A stretch of 64,000 nt of DNA from Mycobacterium sp. E2479 (GCF_001667925.1 NZ_LZJR01000071.1:62001-126000); one strand, 5' to 3'; shown: positions 32,201-46,300, counted from the stretch's first letter. Notes: generated by a model not told the origin, from the letters alone. Program-made: numbers and translations.

Positions 32201-35200
32201 GCGCCGTCCAGTCGCTGCAGCCAGTGCATGATCGGGGTGGCTATCACGGGCCCGAGGCCCTCATCGACCGTCCTGTCAACGTCGTCGACCACCGTGGCCA
32301 CCCGCGCCAGACCAGCCACGGTCTGCTCGACGAAAATGTCGCGCGGTCGGCACAACACACCGGCTGCCCGGGCCCGCGCCACCACCTGCATCGACAAAAT
32401 GCTGTCTCCGCCCAGCCCGAAGAACGAGTCGTCGACGCCGACCCGTTCCAGCCCCAGGATTTCGGCGTAGATGTCGGCCAGGATTTCTTCTATGGCGGTC
32501 GCCGGCGCCCGGTAATGGTCCCCATCTTGGTACTCCGGCTCTGGGAGGGCCCGGATATCCAGTTTGCCGTTCGAAGTCAAAGGTAGGGCGTCGACCGCGA
32601 CTACCGCGGCCGGGACCATGTACGCCGGGAGCCGCTCGGCCAGCTGTGCGCGCAGCCCGGCGGGATCTACGGTACCGGTGGCGTAGCCCACCAGCCGCTT
32701 GTCGCCGGGTCGATCCTCGCGCGCGATGACTACCGCCTGCTGCACGCCGTCCAGCCCGGACATTGCCGCCGTTATGTCACCCAACTCGATGCGATAGCCG
32801 CGGATCTTGACCTGATCATCGGAACGCCCCAGGTATCGCAACTGGCCGTCGGTCCCCCACGACACGACATCCCCGGTGCGGTACATCCGGATTCCGGGCG
32901 CTCCCGCGCCGCCGAACGGACACGCCACGAATCGCGACGCGGTCAGTCCCGCCCGGCCGACGTACCCCTGGGCGAGCCCCGCGCCGGCAACATACAACTC
33001 GCCGACCACACCGGCCGGCACCGGTCGCAGCCAATCGTCTAACACAAAAAAACCGAGGTGGGCCAGCGGTATTCCGATAGGACTGGCGGCGCTGGCCGCG
33101 TCGGTGTCGACGATCTCCCGAAATGACGCATGCACCGTCGTCTCGGTTATGCCGTACATGTTGATCAGGCGGGGCGATCCCGGATGGCGGTCCAACCAGG
33201 GCCCAAGCCGCGGGGGTTCCAGCGCCTCACCGCCGAATACCACCGTCTCGAGCTTGAGCTGATCCCCCAACTCCGGTGCGTGCGCGTCGGCCGCTTGCAG
33301 CGCATAAAACGCCGAAGGCGTCTGGCTTAACACGCTGACCTGTTCACGGACCAGCAACGCGTGCAACTCCTCCGAGGACCGGACGACGGATTCGGGCACT
33401 ATCACCAGCCGGCCACCATGCAGTAGCGCACCCCACATCTCCCACACCGAGAAATCGAAGGCCAATGAATGGCACTGGGACCACACCTGCCCGGTCAATT
33501 CGAGGTCAGCGTTCAGCGACTCCAATAGTTGAGTCACGTTCCGATGGGTGACCGCCACCCCTTTGGGGACGCCGGTTGTGCCCGAGGTGTAGATCAGGTA
33601 GGCAACATCATCGGCGGCCGGCGCCGGCAACGCGGTGCTGGGCTGGGTATCGATCCGCGCGTCATTAACGTCGATGACCGGCAGGTCATGTTTGTGCAGC
33701 CGCTCGGCCAACCCGCTGGTGGTGACCGCCACGACCGGCTTCGCATCTCCGAGCATGAACTCGGCTCTGGTGTTCGGCATCGCCGCATCGATCGGTAGGT
33801 AGGCCGCTCCGGTCTTGAGCACCGCCAAGATCGCCACGATCGCCTCGGCCGACCGGGAAAACAGCAACGCCACCCGCTGACCCGGCCCGGCACCATGACC
33901 GGCTAACAGGTGCGCCAACCGGTTCGCGGCCTCATCCAGCTCGCGGTATGTCAGCGACTGGCCCTCAAAACTAACCGCCACCGCCTCTGGAGCCCGCGCG
34001 ACCTGCGCAGCAAACAACGCCGGAATCGACACCGCCGAAACCGCGCGCCGGCCCAGCGCAGCCCGATTACCCCACCCTGCCAGTTGGGCAAGCTCACCGG
34101 CATCGAGCACATCCACCGTCGAAAGTCGCCGGGTCGGGTCGGCGGTCATTGCCAGCACAACCCGCTGCAACCGCTTGATCAACACCTCAATGCTGGCCGC
34201 ATCGAACACGTCGGTGCGAAACTCCACCTGCCCGCTGATCCCGGCAGGATCACCGGCCTCGGTCCAACGCTCGGCCAACGACAACGTCAAATCCATACGC
34301 GCGGTGTGGGTATCCGCCGCTAACGGCGTAACCGCCAAATCTCCCAAGGTCACCCCGCCGGCCGGATCGCGGTCCTGCCAGTTCTGCCAGGCCAACATCA
34401 CCTGAACCAGCGGATGATGCGTCAACGATCGCGCCGGATTCAGGCGCTCCACCAGCACCTCAAACGGCACATCCTGATGCTCGTAGGCAGCCAGACTGCG
34501 CTGACGCACCTGAGCCAGCACCTCAGCAACGGGGGGATCCCCCGCAACATCGACCCGCAGCACCAAGGTATTGACGAAAAAACCCACCAACTCGTCTAGC
34601 GCGGCATCACGCCGCCCAGCGATCGGGAAACCCACCGCCACGTCAGCGCTCGCGCTGAGTTTCGCCAACAACACCGCCAACGCGGCCTGCACCACCATGA
34701 AACTGGTCGCATTGTGCTCACCGGCCATCTGGCGGATCAAATGCTGCAATTCCGCGGGCCACTCCACCGCCATGGTGACCCCGCGGTAGTCGGCGACCGG
34801 CGGATACGGCCGATCGGTAGGCAACTGCAGCCGCTCGGGCATCCCAGCCAGCACGTCTTCCCAGTAGGCCAGCTGTGCGCCGATGCGGCTGCCGCTGTCG
34901 TCGAGCTCGCCGAACTGCGCACGCTGCCACAGCGTGTAATCGACATACTGCACCGCCAACGGCGCCCAGTCAGGAGCCTGCCCCATCGACCGGCCGGCAT
35001 ACGCCACACCCAAATCCCGCACCAGCGGAGTCACCGACAACCCATCCGCAGCGATATGGTGCACCACAGTCACCAGCACATGCTCATCCTCGGCAACCCG
35101 GAAAAGCTGCGCCCGCAATGGGATCTCACTGGCCAGATCGAACGCATAGCACGCCGCGGCGCCGATCGCCCCCTCCAACCGGGCGGCCGACCAGCCGGTG

Positions 35201-37317
35201 GCATCCACAACCTGCCAACCGAAATCGATTCGCTCAGGGTCCGTAACCACCAGCTGTTGGGGAATGCCATCGAGCGCGACGAACAGGGTGCGCAGGCTTT
35301 CATGGCGGTCCACCACGTCAGCCAGTGCCGCACCCAACGCCTCGTCGTCCAGCGATCCGCGCAGCCGCAACGCCACCGCCATGTTGTAGACCGGTGACGG
35401 CCCATGCAGCTGATCCAGGAACCACAACCGGTTCTGGGCAAAGGAGAGTGGAACCACCGCCGGCCGCTCACCGGCCACCAACGGCTCCAACCCCCCACCA
35501 CCAGCACCGATACGGGTCGCCAACCGTGCGACCGTGGGCGCCTCGAACAAAGCGCGCACCGCGAGTTCGGAATCCAAAGCGGTGTTGACCGCGGCGATGA
35601 CGCGCATCGCCGTTAACGAATCCCCACCCAGATCGAAGAACGATTCATCCGCGCCAACCCGCTCGAGTCCGAGCACTTGGGCATAGATGCCGGCCAGGAT
35701 GTCCTCGACGGGGCTGGATGGGGCGCGGTAGTGATCCGAGTCCTGGTAAGCCGGTGCCGGCAGGGCGCGTGTATCGAGCTTGCCGTTGGAAGTCAACGGC
35801 AACGCGTCGATCACGATCACCGCGGCCGGGACCATGTAGGCGGGCAGGCGCTCTGCCAGCGCAGCGCGAATCTCGTCCGAATCTGCGGTTCCAGTGACAT
35901 AACCGACCAGGCGCTTGTCACCCGGGCGGTCTTCGCGTGCGATCACCGCCGCCTGGCGCACGCCGTCCAGCCCGGCCAGCGCCGCGCGCACTTCCCCGAC
36001 TTCGATGCGATACCCGCGGATCTTGACCTGCTCATCGACACGACCGAGATACTGCAATTGCCCATCAGAGCGCCACCGCACTCGATCCCCGGTGCGATAC
36101 ATGCGTATACCCGGCGCTGCCGCTCCGCCGAACGGACACGCCACAAACCGGGACGCCGTCAGAGCCGACCGGCCGACATAACCACATCCGACACCGGCAC
36201 CGGCCACATAGAGCTCCCCGACAACGCCGATCGGCGCCGGCCGCAGCGACCCATCAAGCACGAACAACGCGGCCCCGGGTACCGGCGAGCCGATCGGCAC
36301 CACTCCCGGCCCCGGAGTCAGCGGGGCGCTGATCGCCACACACATCGTGGTCTCGGTCGGGCCGTAAGCGTTGATCAGCACCCGTCCCGGCGCCCACCGC
36401 TCCACCACCTCGGGCGGACATGCCTCGCCGGCCATCACCAACGCCGTTGACTTCAATCTCTCCGGGGAGAGCGTTCCTACGGCCGACGGAGTCTGCGTGA
36501 ACACGCTGACCTGCTCCGCAGCCAACAACTCCTGAAAGTCTTCCGGTGAACTCACTACAGACTCAGGCACCACCACTGAGCGCCCGCCGCGCAGTAACGC
36601 ACCCAATATCTCCCACGCCGAAACATCGAACGCCAGCGAATGACACAACGGCCAAACCCCCTGCGCCGGCAGGCCCGCGTCCAGAGAACTCAGCAGGCTG
36701 GTCACGTTCTGGTGGGTGATGGCGACGCCTTTCGGGATACCGGTAGTACCCGAGGTGTAGATCAGGTAAGCGATGTCGTCTGGCGCCGGCGCCGGTAATG
36801 CGGTGCTGGGTTGAAGATCGGCCGGTGCGTCGTTTATGTCGATGACCGGCAGGCCGAATCCGTCCAGCCGTGACCGTAGGTCGGTCGTGGTGATGGCGGC
36901 GATCGGAGCAGCGTCTTGAATGACGAACTCAACCCGTGCCGCCGGCACCATCGGGTCAATGGGCACATACGCCGCGCCGGTCTTCAAAACCGCCAGAATC
37001 GAAACGACCGCTTCAGCCGACCGGGAAAACAGCAGCGCCACATTCTGTCCCGGACCCACGCCGAAACCCAGCAGCAGATGTGCCAACCGGTTAGTGGCCT
37101 CGTCAAGCTCGCGGTAGGTCATGGACCCACCCTGGAATGACAGCGCGACTGACTCCGGGGCGCTGTCCACATGTGCGGCAAACATTTCCGGGATAGACGA
37201 CGCGGCGGTCGGGGGTTGGCTGAGCACCGAGCGGTTGCCCCACCGGGCCAACTGAGCTTGCTCATCTTCGTCGAGCAGATCGATTGACGACAATCGCTGC
37301 TTCGGACGGCCGGTCAC
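29215..37317 (-). CDS. Nonribosomal peptide synthetase 3 (A-T-C-A-T-E-C-T)
   Basis: A 2700-residue NRPS. Domains in order, rough residues: A5 40-530, T5 around 557 (LGGDSLTAM), C6 630-1060 (HHIAADG near 752), A6 1095-1590, T6 near 1632 (LGGDSILSM), E6 1690-2110 ([10 protein letters not shown] near 1810), C7 2150-2560 (HHIVLDGWS near 2294), T7 near 2643. It opens directly with an adenylation domain because the matching condensation domain ends the preceding protein. It ends with a carrier domain and has no thioesterase or reductase. Between C7 and T7 only about 26 linker residues replace a whole adenylation domain. The GTG start overlaps the upstream stop by four bases (GTGA), so translation is coupled. 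A long helical tail is absent. Confidence 0.95.
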   Translation of the reverse strand: MTGRPKQRLSSIDLLDEDEQAQLARWGNRSVLSQPPTAASSIPEMFAAHVDSAPESVALSFQGGSMTYRELDEATNRLAHLLLGFGVGPGQNVALLFSRSAEAVVSILAVLKTGAAYVPIDPMVPAARVEFVIQDAAPIAAITTTDLRSRLDGFGLPVIDINDAPADLQPSTALPAPAPDDIAYLIYTSGTTGIPKGVAITHQNVTSLLSSLDAGLPAQGVWPLCHSLAFDVSAWEILGALLRGGRSVVVPESVVSSPEDFQELLAAEQVSVFTQTPSAVGTLSPERLKSTALVMAGEACPPEVVERWAPGRVLINAYGPTETTMCVAISAPLTPGPGVVPIGSPVPGAALFVLDGSLRPAPIGVVGELYVAGAGVGCGYVGRSALTASRFVACPFGGAAAPGIRMYRTGDRVRWRSDGQLQYLGRVDEQVKIRGYRIEVGEVRAALAGLDGVRQAAVIAREDRPGDKRLVGYVTGTADSDEIRAALAERLPAYMVPAAVIVIDALPLTSNGKLDTRALPAPAYQDSDHYRAPSSPVEDILAGIYAQVLGLERVGADESFFDLGGDSLTAMRVIAAVNTALDSELAVRALFEAPTVARLATRIGAGGGGLEPLVAGERPAVVPLSFAQNRLWFLDQLHGPSPVYNMAVALRLRGSLDDEALGAALADVVDRHESLRTLFVALDGIPQQLVVTDPERIDFGWQVVDATGWSAARLEGAIGAAACYAFDLASEIPLRAQLFRVAEDEHVLVTVVHHIAADGLSVTPLVRDLGVAYAGRSMGQAPDWAPLAVQYVDYTLWQRAQFGELDDSGSRIGAQLAYWEDVLAGMPERLQLPTDRPYPPVADYRGVTMAVEWPAELQHLIRQMAGEHNATSFMVVQAALAVLLAKLSASADVAVGFPIAGRRDAALDELVGFFVNTLVLRVDVAGDPPVAEVLAQVRQRSLAAYEHQDVPFEVLVERLNPARSLTHHPLVQVMLAWQNWQDRDPAGGVTLGDLAVTPLAADTHTARMDLTLSLAERWTEAGDPAGISGQVEFRTDVFDAASIEVLIKRLQRVVLAMTADPTRRLSTVDVLDAGELAQLAGWGNRAALGRRAVSAVSIPALFAAQVARAPEAVAVSFEGQSLTYRELDEAANRLAHLLAGHGAGPGQRVALLFSRSAEAIVAILAVLKTGAAYLPIDAAMPNTRAEFMLGDAKPVVAVTTSGLAERLHKHDLPVIDVNDARIDTQPSTALPAPAADDVAYLIYTSGTTGVPKGVAVTHRNVTQLLESLNADLELTGQVWSQCHSLAFDFSVWEMWGALLHGGRLVIVPESVVRSSEELHALLVREQVSVLSQTPSAFYALQAADAHAPELGDQLKLETVVFGGEALEPPRLGPWLDRHPGSPRLINMYGITETTVHASFREIVDTDAASAASPIGIPLAHLGFFVLDDWLRPVPAGVVGELYVAGAGLAQGYVGRAGLTASRFVACPFGGAGAPGIRMYRTGDVVSWGTDGQLRYLGRSDDQVKIRGYRIELGDITAAMSGLDGVQQAVVIAREDRPGDKRLVGYATGTVDPAGLRAQLAERLPAYMVPAAVVAVDALPLTSNGKLDIRALPEPEYQDGDHYRAPATAIEEILADIYAEILGLERVGVDDSFFGLGGDSILSMQVVARARAAGVLCRPRDIFVEQTVAGLARVATVVDDVDRTVDEGLGPVIATPIMHWLQRLDGAVDQFNQTVVVQAPSRVTEADVLVVLQALLDRHAMLRLRVDDGAGVWSQKVPDPSSVDARRCLQSVDELSEEALLAARSRLDPGAGAMLSALWATRTGQLALIIHHLAVDGVSWRILLEDLNIAWAQHHSGQPIDLPATGTSFARWSAMLAAHSRHPRTVDAAGAWQQVLATPAALPSSQPTVDTFVTAGHLSMELDVQTSGMLLGEVPKAFHAGVQDILLIAFALALAEFVGTRAAPIGIDVEGHGRHEELMPDVDLSRTVGWFTAIYPVSLAVDDLSWAQVVAGEAALGAVIKSAKEQLRALPDPLSYGLLRYLNTDVGLVGSDPPIGFNYLGRLGGAVGGDSTDLWQISHDGLSLTRAAVAVPMALPHALELNAATEETDVGPRLHANWTWAPSALDREQISRLGQLWFDALTGICAHVSRGGGGLTPSDIPSARLTQQQIDTLQAQYRIADVLPLTPLQRGLLFHARAAQDSDDDVYAVQLDVSVTGPLDRSRLRQAVHAVVTRHPNLAARFSEQFDQPVQIIPADPVVPWRYVELEGDADVDEHVQRVCATERAAVCDLADQPAVRAALVRTGADQHRFVLTNHHIVLDGWSMPILLGEIFASYHGQRLPAPVAFSRFCTWLADRDSAAAQEAWREVLAGFKEPTLVGPPDRLGLGPRGVASFKVPEETTQALNELARSHHTTVGSLLQGAWAQLLMWMTGQRDVVFGTVVSGRPAEVAGAESIVGLLVNTVPVRVHITAETTTANLLDQLQSAHNNTLDHQHLGLSDIHRITGHQQLFDTVFVYENYPNATTASWGEQQLTVADFRDYYHYPLTVQAGPGRELDLRVQFRSDVFGIAGIEALIERLQRILVAMASDPVRPLVSTGLLEDGRGHHVAGARSASATVAEPDRRDNGDGHRAPATVVEQMLADIYTAVLRVDGFGADESFFDLGGDSLSALKVVAAINAVFDGGVSLRTLFEAPSVRALSRRLGSHAGSVNEVRDGSHTGDR
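29360..30870 (-). other. Terminal C7-T7 unit without adenylation or release domain
   Basis: C7 begins [12 protein letters not shown], the same type as C2 and the type that follows an epimerase. Its C-A linker ([12 protein letters not shown]) runs into an A-T linker ([11 protein letters not shown]) with about 26 residues between. T7 has an intact Ser in [11 protein letters not shown]. The arrangement looks like in-frame loss of an adenylation domain. Confidence 0.85.
32545..34035 (-). other. Adenylation domain A6 (Thr-like pocket)
   Basis: Pocket residues read by eye against GrsA positions are D-F-W-S-V-G-M-V-H-K, close to the established threonine code. The segment FYALQ ... [13 protein letters not shown] marks the even-module type. 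An epimerase follows the next carrier, so a D- (or allo-) Thr is expected. Confidence 0.7.
34445..34520 (-). repeat. 76-base identical segment shared by C6 and C4 (second copy 40855-40930)
   Basis: The two stretches are identical base for base and 6410 bases apart, and the surrounding condensation-domain DNA remains very similar for about a kilobase. This points to module duplication or later gene conversion. Confidence 0.85.
35770..37198 (-). other. Adenylation domain A5 (Phe-like pocket)
   Basis: Pocket residues read by eye are D-V-W-T-V-A-A-M-C-K, close to the GrsA phenylalanine code D-A-W-T-I-A-A-I-C-K. The segment LSPERL ... AGEACPPEV marks the odd-module type shared with A1 and A3. Confidence 0.6.
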
Positions 37318-40300
37318 GACTCCTCTTCCAGATCGGCCGTAATTGCCACCACTACCCGGCGCAACCGCTCGGTCAGCGCCTCCACGGTTTCCGTGTCGAA
37401 GATGTCGGTCCGAAATTCCACTTCCCCGCCGATCCCGGCGGGCTCACCAGCATCGGTCCAGCGCTCAATGAGCGAGAAAACCAGATCCATACGGGCGGTG
37501 TGGGTTTCGAGGGGCATATGGGTGACCCGCAGATCACCCAGGGTCAATGCGGCGGCGAGGTTATTGTCCTGCCCGACGAGATTCTGCCAAGTCAACGCCA
37601 CTTGTACCAACGGGTGATGGGCGAGGTTTCGCGACGGATTGAGCCGCTCAACAAGCACATCGAAAGGCACATCCTGATGCTCGTAGGCGGCCAGGCTGCG
37701 CTCTCGCACCTGGTCGAGCAACTCGGCGACAGTGGGGTCACCGGCGACGTCAACCCGCAGCACCAAGGTATTGACGAAGAACCCGACCAGTTCGTTGAGG
37801 GCGGGATCGGGGCGTCCGGCGATGGGGAAACCTATCGCCACATCGCTACTCCCGCTCATCCTGGACAGCAGCACCGCCAAGGCCGCCTGGACAACCATGA
37901 AACTGGTCGCCTTATGCTCTCGGGCCACCCTGCGCACCCGCGCCTGCAGGTCGGCGGGCCAGTCCACGAGCACAGTGGCGCCCCGCTGATCGGCGACCGC
38001 CGGGTAGGGCCGATCGGTGGGTAGCTGCAGCTGCTCGGGCATCCCGGCCAGGGCATCCTGCCAGTAGCTCAGCTGTGCGGCGATGCGACTGTTCCTATCG
38101 GCCAGATCGCCCAGCCGCGCGCGCTGCCACAGCGTGTAATCGACGTACTGAACCGGCAACGGCGACCAATCAGGAGCCCTATCCACACACCGATCGGCGT
38201 AGGCCACACCCAGATCACGCACCAGCACGTTCACCGACCACCCGTCGGAGGCGATATGGTGCAGCACGGCCACCAGCACATGTTCATCGTCGGTGACCCG
38301 GAAAAGGGTTGCCCGCAACGGGATTTCGGTCGTCAGATCAAAGGTGTGACGGGCTGCCGCGCCGACGGCCTCCTCAAGCCGCGCCGCCGACCATTCGCTG
38401 GCATCTATGATCTGCCAACCGAAATCGATCCGCTCAACCGGCAGTATCACCTGCTGAGGGATCCCGTCGGCCGCCACAAACAGCGTCCGCAGACTCTCGT
38501 GACGGCCCACCACGTCGGCCAGTGCCTCACCCAACGCCTCGGCTTCCAATCGCCCACCGAGCCGCAACGCCACCGCCATGTTGTAGATCGGCGACGGCCC
38601 CTGCAACTGCTCCAGGAACCACAACCGGGATTGGGCAAACGACAGCGGCACCACCGCGGGCCGCTCACCGGCTACCAACGGCTCCAGCCCATCGTCATCG
38701 CTACCAATACGGGGTGCCAGCTGGGCGACCGTGGGCGCCTCGAACAACGCGCGCACCGAGACGCCGGCATCCAACGACTGGTTCACCGAGGCGATCACCC
38801 GCATCGCCAACAACGAATCACCACCCAGGTCGAAGAACGATTCGTCGACGCCGACGCGCTCCAACCCGAGCACCTGAGCAAAGATACCCGCAAGAATGTC
38901 CTCGACAGCGCTGGCGGGGGCCCGATAACCTCCCGCATCTTGATATTCCGGTTCCGGCAGGGCCCGCTTGTCGAGCTTGCCGTTGACCGTCAGCGGTATT
39001 GCGTCGACCGCGACTATCGCGGCCGGGACCATGTAGGCCGGAAGCCGCTCCGCCAGCTGCACCCGTAGCCCGGCGGGGTCTGCTGTACCGGTGACGTAGC
39101 CCACCAGCCGCTTGTCGCCGGGTCGATCCTCGCGCGCGATGACTACCGCCTGCTGCACCCCGTCCAAATCGGTCAGCGCGGCTTGGACTTCACCGAGCTC
39201 GATGCGATAGCCGCGGATCTTAACCTGGTCATCGGAACGCCCAACGTACTGCAACTGCCCGTCGGGGCCCCATGACACGAGATCCCCGGTGCGATACATC
39301 CGTGCTCCGGGCACCCCGGGGCCGCCGAACGGACACGCCACAAACCGCGATGCCGTCAAACCGGCCCGGCGCACGTAGCCGTACCCCGCCCCCGAACCGG
39401 CCACATACAACTCGCCGACCACACCGGGCGGTACCGGACGCAGCCAGCGGTCCAGCACGAAGAAGGAAAGGTGCGCCAACGGCGCCCCGACCGGGCTCGC
39501 ACTCTTAACGGTGTCGCTGTCGACGATCTCGCGAAACGAGGCGTGCACCGTCGTCTCGGTGGTGCCGTACATATTGATCAACCGGGGTACTCCCGGGTGG
39601 CGGTCCAGCCACGGCGCAAGGCGTTGTGGTTCCAGGGCTTCACCAGCGAATATCACGGTCTCGAGCTTGAGCTGATCCCCCAACTCAGGTGCGTGCACGT
39701 CGGCGGCTTGCAGCGCATAGAACGCCGAGGGGGTCTGGCTCAACATGCTGACCTGTTCACGTACCAGCAGCGCGTGGAAATCTTCGGACGAGCGAGCCAA
39801 CGACTCGGGCACTATCACCAGTCGCCCACCATGCAGCAGCGCGCCCCAGATCTCACACACCGAGACGTCGAAGGCCAGGGAATGCCACTGGGACCATACC
39901 TGCCCGGCTAGCTCCAGGCTGTCGTCCATGGACTCCAACAGCTGGATCACGTTGTGGTGGGTGATCGCGACGCCCTTGGGGATGCCGGTGGTGCCCGAGG
40001 TGTAGATCAGGTAGGCAACATCGTCGGCGGCCGGTCCGGGCGAGGCAATGCTGGGTTGGCTTTCGATCCGCGGGTCGTCGACATCGATGACCAGGAGGCC
40101 ATGACTATTCAGCCGGTCGACCAGTGCACTGGTGGTGACCGCAGCGATCGGCTTCGCATCACCGAGCACGAACTCAGCCCGCGCTGCCGGTACCGCCGGG
40201 TCGATCGGCACGTACGCCGCCCCGGTCTTGAGCACCGCGAGGATGGCCACGATCGCCTCGGTCGAGCGAGACAACAGCAACGCCACCCGCTGACCCGGTC

Positions 40301-43300
40301 CCGCACCATGGCCGGCCAACAGATGCGCCAACCGGTTGGCGGCCGCATCGAGCTCGCGATAACTCATCGAGCCGCCGTCGAACGTCAGCGCCACCGCATC
40401 CGGCGCCCGGGCCACCTGCGCGGCGAACACCGCCGGAATCGACAGCCCCAAGGGCGCGGGATGAGCCAACGCCGCCCGATTCCCCCAACCCTCCAACTGG
40501 GCAAGTTCACCAGCGCCCAACACATCGACCGAGGACAGCCGCCGCGCCGGATCGACGGTCATCGCCAGCACCAGCCGCTGCAACCGCTCGATCAACACCT
40601 CAATGGTGGCCGCATCGAACACATCGGTGCGAAACTCCACCTCCCCACCAATCCCGGCGGGCTCACCGGCATCGGTCCAACGCTCAGCCAACGACCACGT
40701 CAAATCCATACGCGCAGTGTGGGTATCGGCCCGCATCGGCGTGACTTGCATGTCGCCCAACATCGTCCCGGCGGCATCGGCGTCCTGCCAGTTCTGCCAC
40801 GCCAACATCACCTGAACCAACGGATGATGCGTCAACGACCGCGCCGGATTAAGCCGCTCCACCAGCACCTCAAACGGCACATCCTGATGCTCGTAGGCAG
40901 CCAGACTGCGCTGACGCACCTGAGCCAGCAAGTCCGCAACGGTCGGATCGGCGGCCAAATCCACCCGCAACACCAACGTGTTGACGAAAAATCCCACCAA
41001 CTCATCCAGCGCAGGATCACGCCGCCCAGCTATCGGGAATCCAACCGCCACATCAACGCTGCTACTGAGCTTCGACAACAACACCGCCAACGCGGCCTGC
41101 ACCACCATGAAACTGGTCGCATTGTGCTCACCGGCCACCTGACGCACGCGAGCCTGCAACTCAGCCGGCCACTCCACGGCCACCGTGGCGCCGCGATAAT
41201 CCGCCACCGGCGGATAGGGCCGATCGGTCGGCAACTGCACCCGCTCGGGCATCCCGGCCAACACATCTTCCCAATAGGCCAACTGCCCAGCGATACGGCT
41301 GTCGCTGTCGTCGAGCTCGCCGAACTGCGCGCGCTGCCACAGCGTGTAGTCGACATACTGCACCGCCAACGGCGCCCAATCAGGAGCCTGCCCCACCGAC
41401 CGGCCGGCATACGCCACGCCCAAATCCCGCATCAGCGGGCCTACCGAGGCGCCATCGGCAGCGATGTGGTGCACCACTGCCACCAGCACGTGTTCGTCCT
41501 CGGCAAGCCTGAAAAGCTGCGCTTGCAATGGGATCTCACTGGCCAGATCGAACGCATAACGCGCCGCGGCGCCGATCGCCTCCTCCAACCGGTCAACCGA
41601 CCAACCGACGGCATCCACAACCTGCCAACCGAAATCGGCCCGGTCAGTCGGAATGACTACCTGCTGAGCCGTTCCCTCCAAGGCGGCGAACAGGGTGCGC
41701 AGGCTCTCGTGTCGATCCACCACATCGGCCAGCGCTGAACCCAACGCCTCGGCGTCCAGCGGTCCGCGCAGCCGCAACGCCACCGCCATGTTGTAGACCG
41801 GTGACGGGCCATGCAGCTGATCCAGGAACCACAACCGGTTCTGGGCAAACGACAGCGGAATTACCGCCGGCCGCTCGCCGGCCACCAACGGCTCCAGCCC
41901 ACCACCACCAGCACCGACGCGGAGCGCCAATTGGGCGACCGTGGGCGCCTCGAACAGGGTGCGTACCGCCAGGCCGGCGCGCAAGGCCTTGTTGGCTGCG
42001 GCGATGACCCGCATGGCCGACAGCGAGTCCCCACCCAGATCAAAGAATGAGTCGTCGACGCCCACCCGATCGAGCCCCAACACTTGGGCATAAATGCCGG
42101 CCAGAATTTCTTCGACTGCGCCGGATGGCGCGCGGTAGTGCTGGCCGTCCTGATAGTCAGGCGCCGGCAAGGCACGGACGTCGAGTTTGCCATTGGCGGT
42201 CAACGGCAAAGCGTCGATCGTCAACACCGCGGCGGGCACCATATACGGCGGTAACCGATCCGAAAGTTGTTCGCGCAGCATGCTCGGGTCCGCGGTCCCG
42301 GTGATGTAACCCACCAGACGCTTGTCGCCGGGACGGTCCTCGCGCGCAATCACCGCCGCGTCATCCACCCCGTCCAGCCCGGCCAGCGCCGTCCGCACAT
42401 CACCAAGCTCGATGCGATACCCGCGGATCTTGACCTGCTCATCGGCGCGACCCAGATACTGCAACTGCCCGTCTGCGCTCCAGCGCACCAAGTCCCCGGT
42501 GCGATACATCCGCACACCGACGCCGCCGAACGGACATGCCACAAACCGCGACGCCGTCAACCCCGCCCGACGCACATAGCCATAGCTCACGCCGCGACCT
42601 GCCGCATACAACTCACCGACCACACCGACGGGCACCGGACGCAACCATTGGTCCAAAACAAACAAGGCCGCCCCGGGCACCGGCGAACCAATCGGCGGCA
42701 CTCCCGACCCCGCCCTCAACGGGGCACTGAACGTCAAAACCATCGTCGTCTCGGTAGGACCGTAGGCATTGAGCATCACCCGTCCCGGAGCCCAGCGGTC
42801 CACCACCTCGGCCGGACACGCCTCACCGGCGACAGCCAATGTCATCTGATCCAAACCCTGCGGCGACAACGTCGCCACCGCAGACGGGGTCCACGCAAGA
42901 AAACTGGTTCGTTCCTCGACCAACAAGGAGTGGAAGTCTTCGGGGGCCGCCGCCACCGATTCTGGCACCACCAGCACCCGCCCGCCGTGCAGTAGCGGAC
43001 CCCACACCTCCCAGACCGAGGTGTCAAAACCATAGGAATTGCACTGGGTCCAGGTCCCCGGCGGCACATAAGCGTCCGTCTCAGTCAGGAGCTGGGTCAC
43101 GTTGCCATGGGTGACGGCCACCCCTTTGGGCAGGCCGGTAGTACCCGAGGTGTAAATAACGTAGGCGATGTCATCCACAGCGGGCTCGGGCAACGCCGTG
43201 CTGGGTTGAGCATCGACGACGGGGTCGTTCACATCGATGACCGGCAGCCCGTGCCGCTCGAGCCGGGAGCGTAGGTCGGCGCCGGTAACGGCGACGACAG

Positions 43301-46300
43301 GGCCAGCATCGGCCAGCATGAAACTGATCCGCTCGTCGGGATGCCCAGGGTCGATCGGCACATAGGCCGCCCCGGTCTTGAGCACCGCGGCAATGGAAAC
43401 GATCGCCTCGGCCGACCGGGAAAACAGCAGGGCCACCGACTCATCGGGTCCAGCACCCTGAGCCGCCAGCAAATGCGCCAACCGGTTAGCGGCCTCATCG
43501 AGCTCGCGATAGGTCATGGAGCGGCCGTCGAACGTGAGCGCCACCGCATCCGGGGTGCGCGCAACCTGCGCGGCAAACGCCCCCGGGATCGACACCGGCG
43601 ACGTTGCCGGCCGGTCTAACGCGTCCCGATTGCCTAGGTCAAACAGCTGAGCCTCTTCGGCAAAATCGAGCAGATCGATCGAGGACAATCGCCGTTTCGA
43701 GTCGGTGGTCAGTGCGACGAGCACCCGCCGCAACCGCTCGATCAGCCTCTCGATGCTCGCTGCATCGAAAATATCGGTGCGGAACTCCACCTCCCCGCCG
43801 ATCCCGGCCGGCTCACCCGCATCGGTCCACCGTTCGGCGAGCGAAAACGCGAGATCCATGCGAGCAGTGCGGGTCTCCGCCGGCAGCGGAGTGACCTGCA
43901 AATCGCCCAGTTTCAATTTCGCGGGCTGCTGGTTCTGCCAGGCCAACAACACCTGGACCAGTGGGTGATGGGCGCGGCTCCGGGCCGGGTTGAGGCGCTC
44001 CACCAGCACCTCGAAGGGCACATCTTGATGCTCATAGGCGGCGAGACTGCGCCCTCGCACCTGGGCCAGCAAGTCGGCAACAGTGGGATCACCGGCCAGG
44101 TCAACCCGCAGGACCAAGGTGTTGACGAAAGACCCGACCAGCTCATCCAGTGCGGCATCGCGGCGTCCCGCAATGGGAAATCCGACCGCTACATCGGTGC
44201 TGGCGGCGAGCGTGGACAGCAACACCGCCAGGCCGGCCTGGACCACCATGAAGCTGGTCGCGTTGTGCTCACGCGCCAATTCCCGCACCCTCGATTGCAG
44301 CTCGGCGGGCCAGTTCACCGCCACTGTGGCGCCGTTGTAACCCCCAACCGGGGGGTAGGGCCGGTCGGTGGGAAGCTGCAGCTGTTCTGGCATTCCGGCC
44401 AGGGCGTCTTTCCAGTAGGCCAGCTGGATGCTGACGCGGCTGTCCACGTCTTCTAGCTCACCTAGCTGCGCGCGTTGCCACAGCGTGTAGTCGACGTACT
44501 GGACCGGCAATGGCGACCAATCAGGAGCCTGCCCGACGCTGCGGCTGGCATACGCCACACCAAGCTGGCGTACCAGCGGGGCCACCGACCAGCCGTCAGC
44601 GGCGATGTGGTGCACCGCGGCCGCCAGCACATGCTCGTCGTCGGCAACTCGGAAAAGCCTTGCCTGCAAAGGGATTTCGGTCGCCAAGTCAAACTTGTGG
44701 CGGGCCACGGCGCCGACGGCCTCGCGTAGCCGGTCTGTAGACCAGCCGCTGGCATCAATGACCTGCCAACCGAAATCGCTCCGCTCAGCCGGCAGTATGA
44801 CCTGCTGGGCGATGCCGTCTGCCGCCACAAACAGCGTCCGCAGACTTTCATGGCGGGCCACCACATCGGCCAGTGCCGAGCCCAACGCCTCAGGATTCAA
44901 GGGCCCATCGAGCCGCAATGCCATCGCCATGTTGTAAACGGCCGACGGCCCCTGCAACTGATCCAAGAACCACAACCTGGATTGGGCAAACGACAGCGGA
45001 ACCACCGCCGGCCGCTCGCCGGCCACCAACGGCTCCAGCCCGTTCCCGCCTCCGCCGATATGGGGCACCAATTGAGCGACCGTCGGCGCCTCGAACAAAG
45101 CACGGACCGAAACCCCGGCGCGCAGCGACTTGTTGATCGAGGCGACCGCCCGCATCGCCAACAACGAATCTCCACCGAGGTCGAAGAAGGACTCCTCGAC
45201 GCCCACCCGCTCCAAACCGAGCACCTGCGCATAAATGCTGGCCACGATCTCTTCGGTGGGGGTGCTCGGAGCCCGATAGCCAGCCCCATCCTGGTACTCC
45301 GGCGCCGGAAGGCTTCGCTTGTCAAGCTTGCCGTTGACGGTCAAGGGCAAGGCTTCCAACACGACCACCGCGCTGGGCACCATATACGGCGGCAGCTGCT
45401 GAGCCAGTGCGGTCCGCGCGGTGCTTGGGTCGATAGTCCCGGTCACATAACCCACCAGACGTTTGTCGCCGGGGCGATCCTCGCGCGCGATCACTACCGC
45501 CTGCTGCACCCCGTCCAAACCGGACAGTGCGGCTTGGACTTCACCGAGCTCGATGCGATAGCCGCGGATCTTGACCTGGTCATCGGCGCGGCCCAGATAC
45601 TCCAGCTGTCCGTCAGCGCTCCACCGCACCAGATCCCCGGTGCGATACATCCGTGCTCCGGGCGCCTCGGCGCCGCCGAACGGACACGCCACAAACCGCG
45701 ATGCCGTCAAACCGGCCCGGCGCACGTAGCCGTACCCCGCCCCCGAACCGGCCACATACAACTCGCCGACCACACCGGGCGGCACCGGACGCAGCCAGCC
45801 GTCCAGCACGAAGAAGGAAAGGTGCGCCAACGGCGCCCCGACCGGGCTCGCACTTTTCACGGTGTCGCTGTCGACGATCTCGCGAAACGAGGCATGCACC
45901 GTCGTCTCGGTGGTGCCGTACATATTGATCAGTCGCGGTAATCCCGGGTGTTGCTGCAGCCACTTCCCAACACGTTGGGGGTCGAGCGCTTCACCGGCGA
46001 ATACCACACTCTGCAGCGCGAGCCCTCGCTCGGGTTCCCGTGATTGAGCGTCGACGGATTGCAGCGCATAAAACGCCGAGGGCGTTTGGCTGAGCACGCT
46101 GACCTGTTCACGCACCAGCAACGCATGGAATTCCTCCGGCGAGCGCGCCAACGACTCAGGCACTACCACCAGCCGCCCACCATGCAGCAGCGCGCCCCAC
46201 ATCTCCCACACCGAGACGTCGAAGGCCAGAGAATGCCACTGGGACCACACCTGACCGGCGAGCTCCATATCTTTGCCCGCCGCGTCCAGCAGTTGGATGA

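Noticed and set aside
29215..37317. Thioesterase or reductase at the end of NRPS3
   Set aside because: After T7 only about 20 residues remain ([13 protein letters not shown] end), too short for any release domain.
39954..41738. 594-codon plus-strand frame opposite NRPS2
   Set aside because: It is antisense to conserved C and A domains, and equivalent frames recur opposite other modules.
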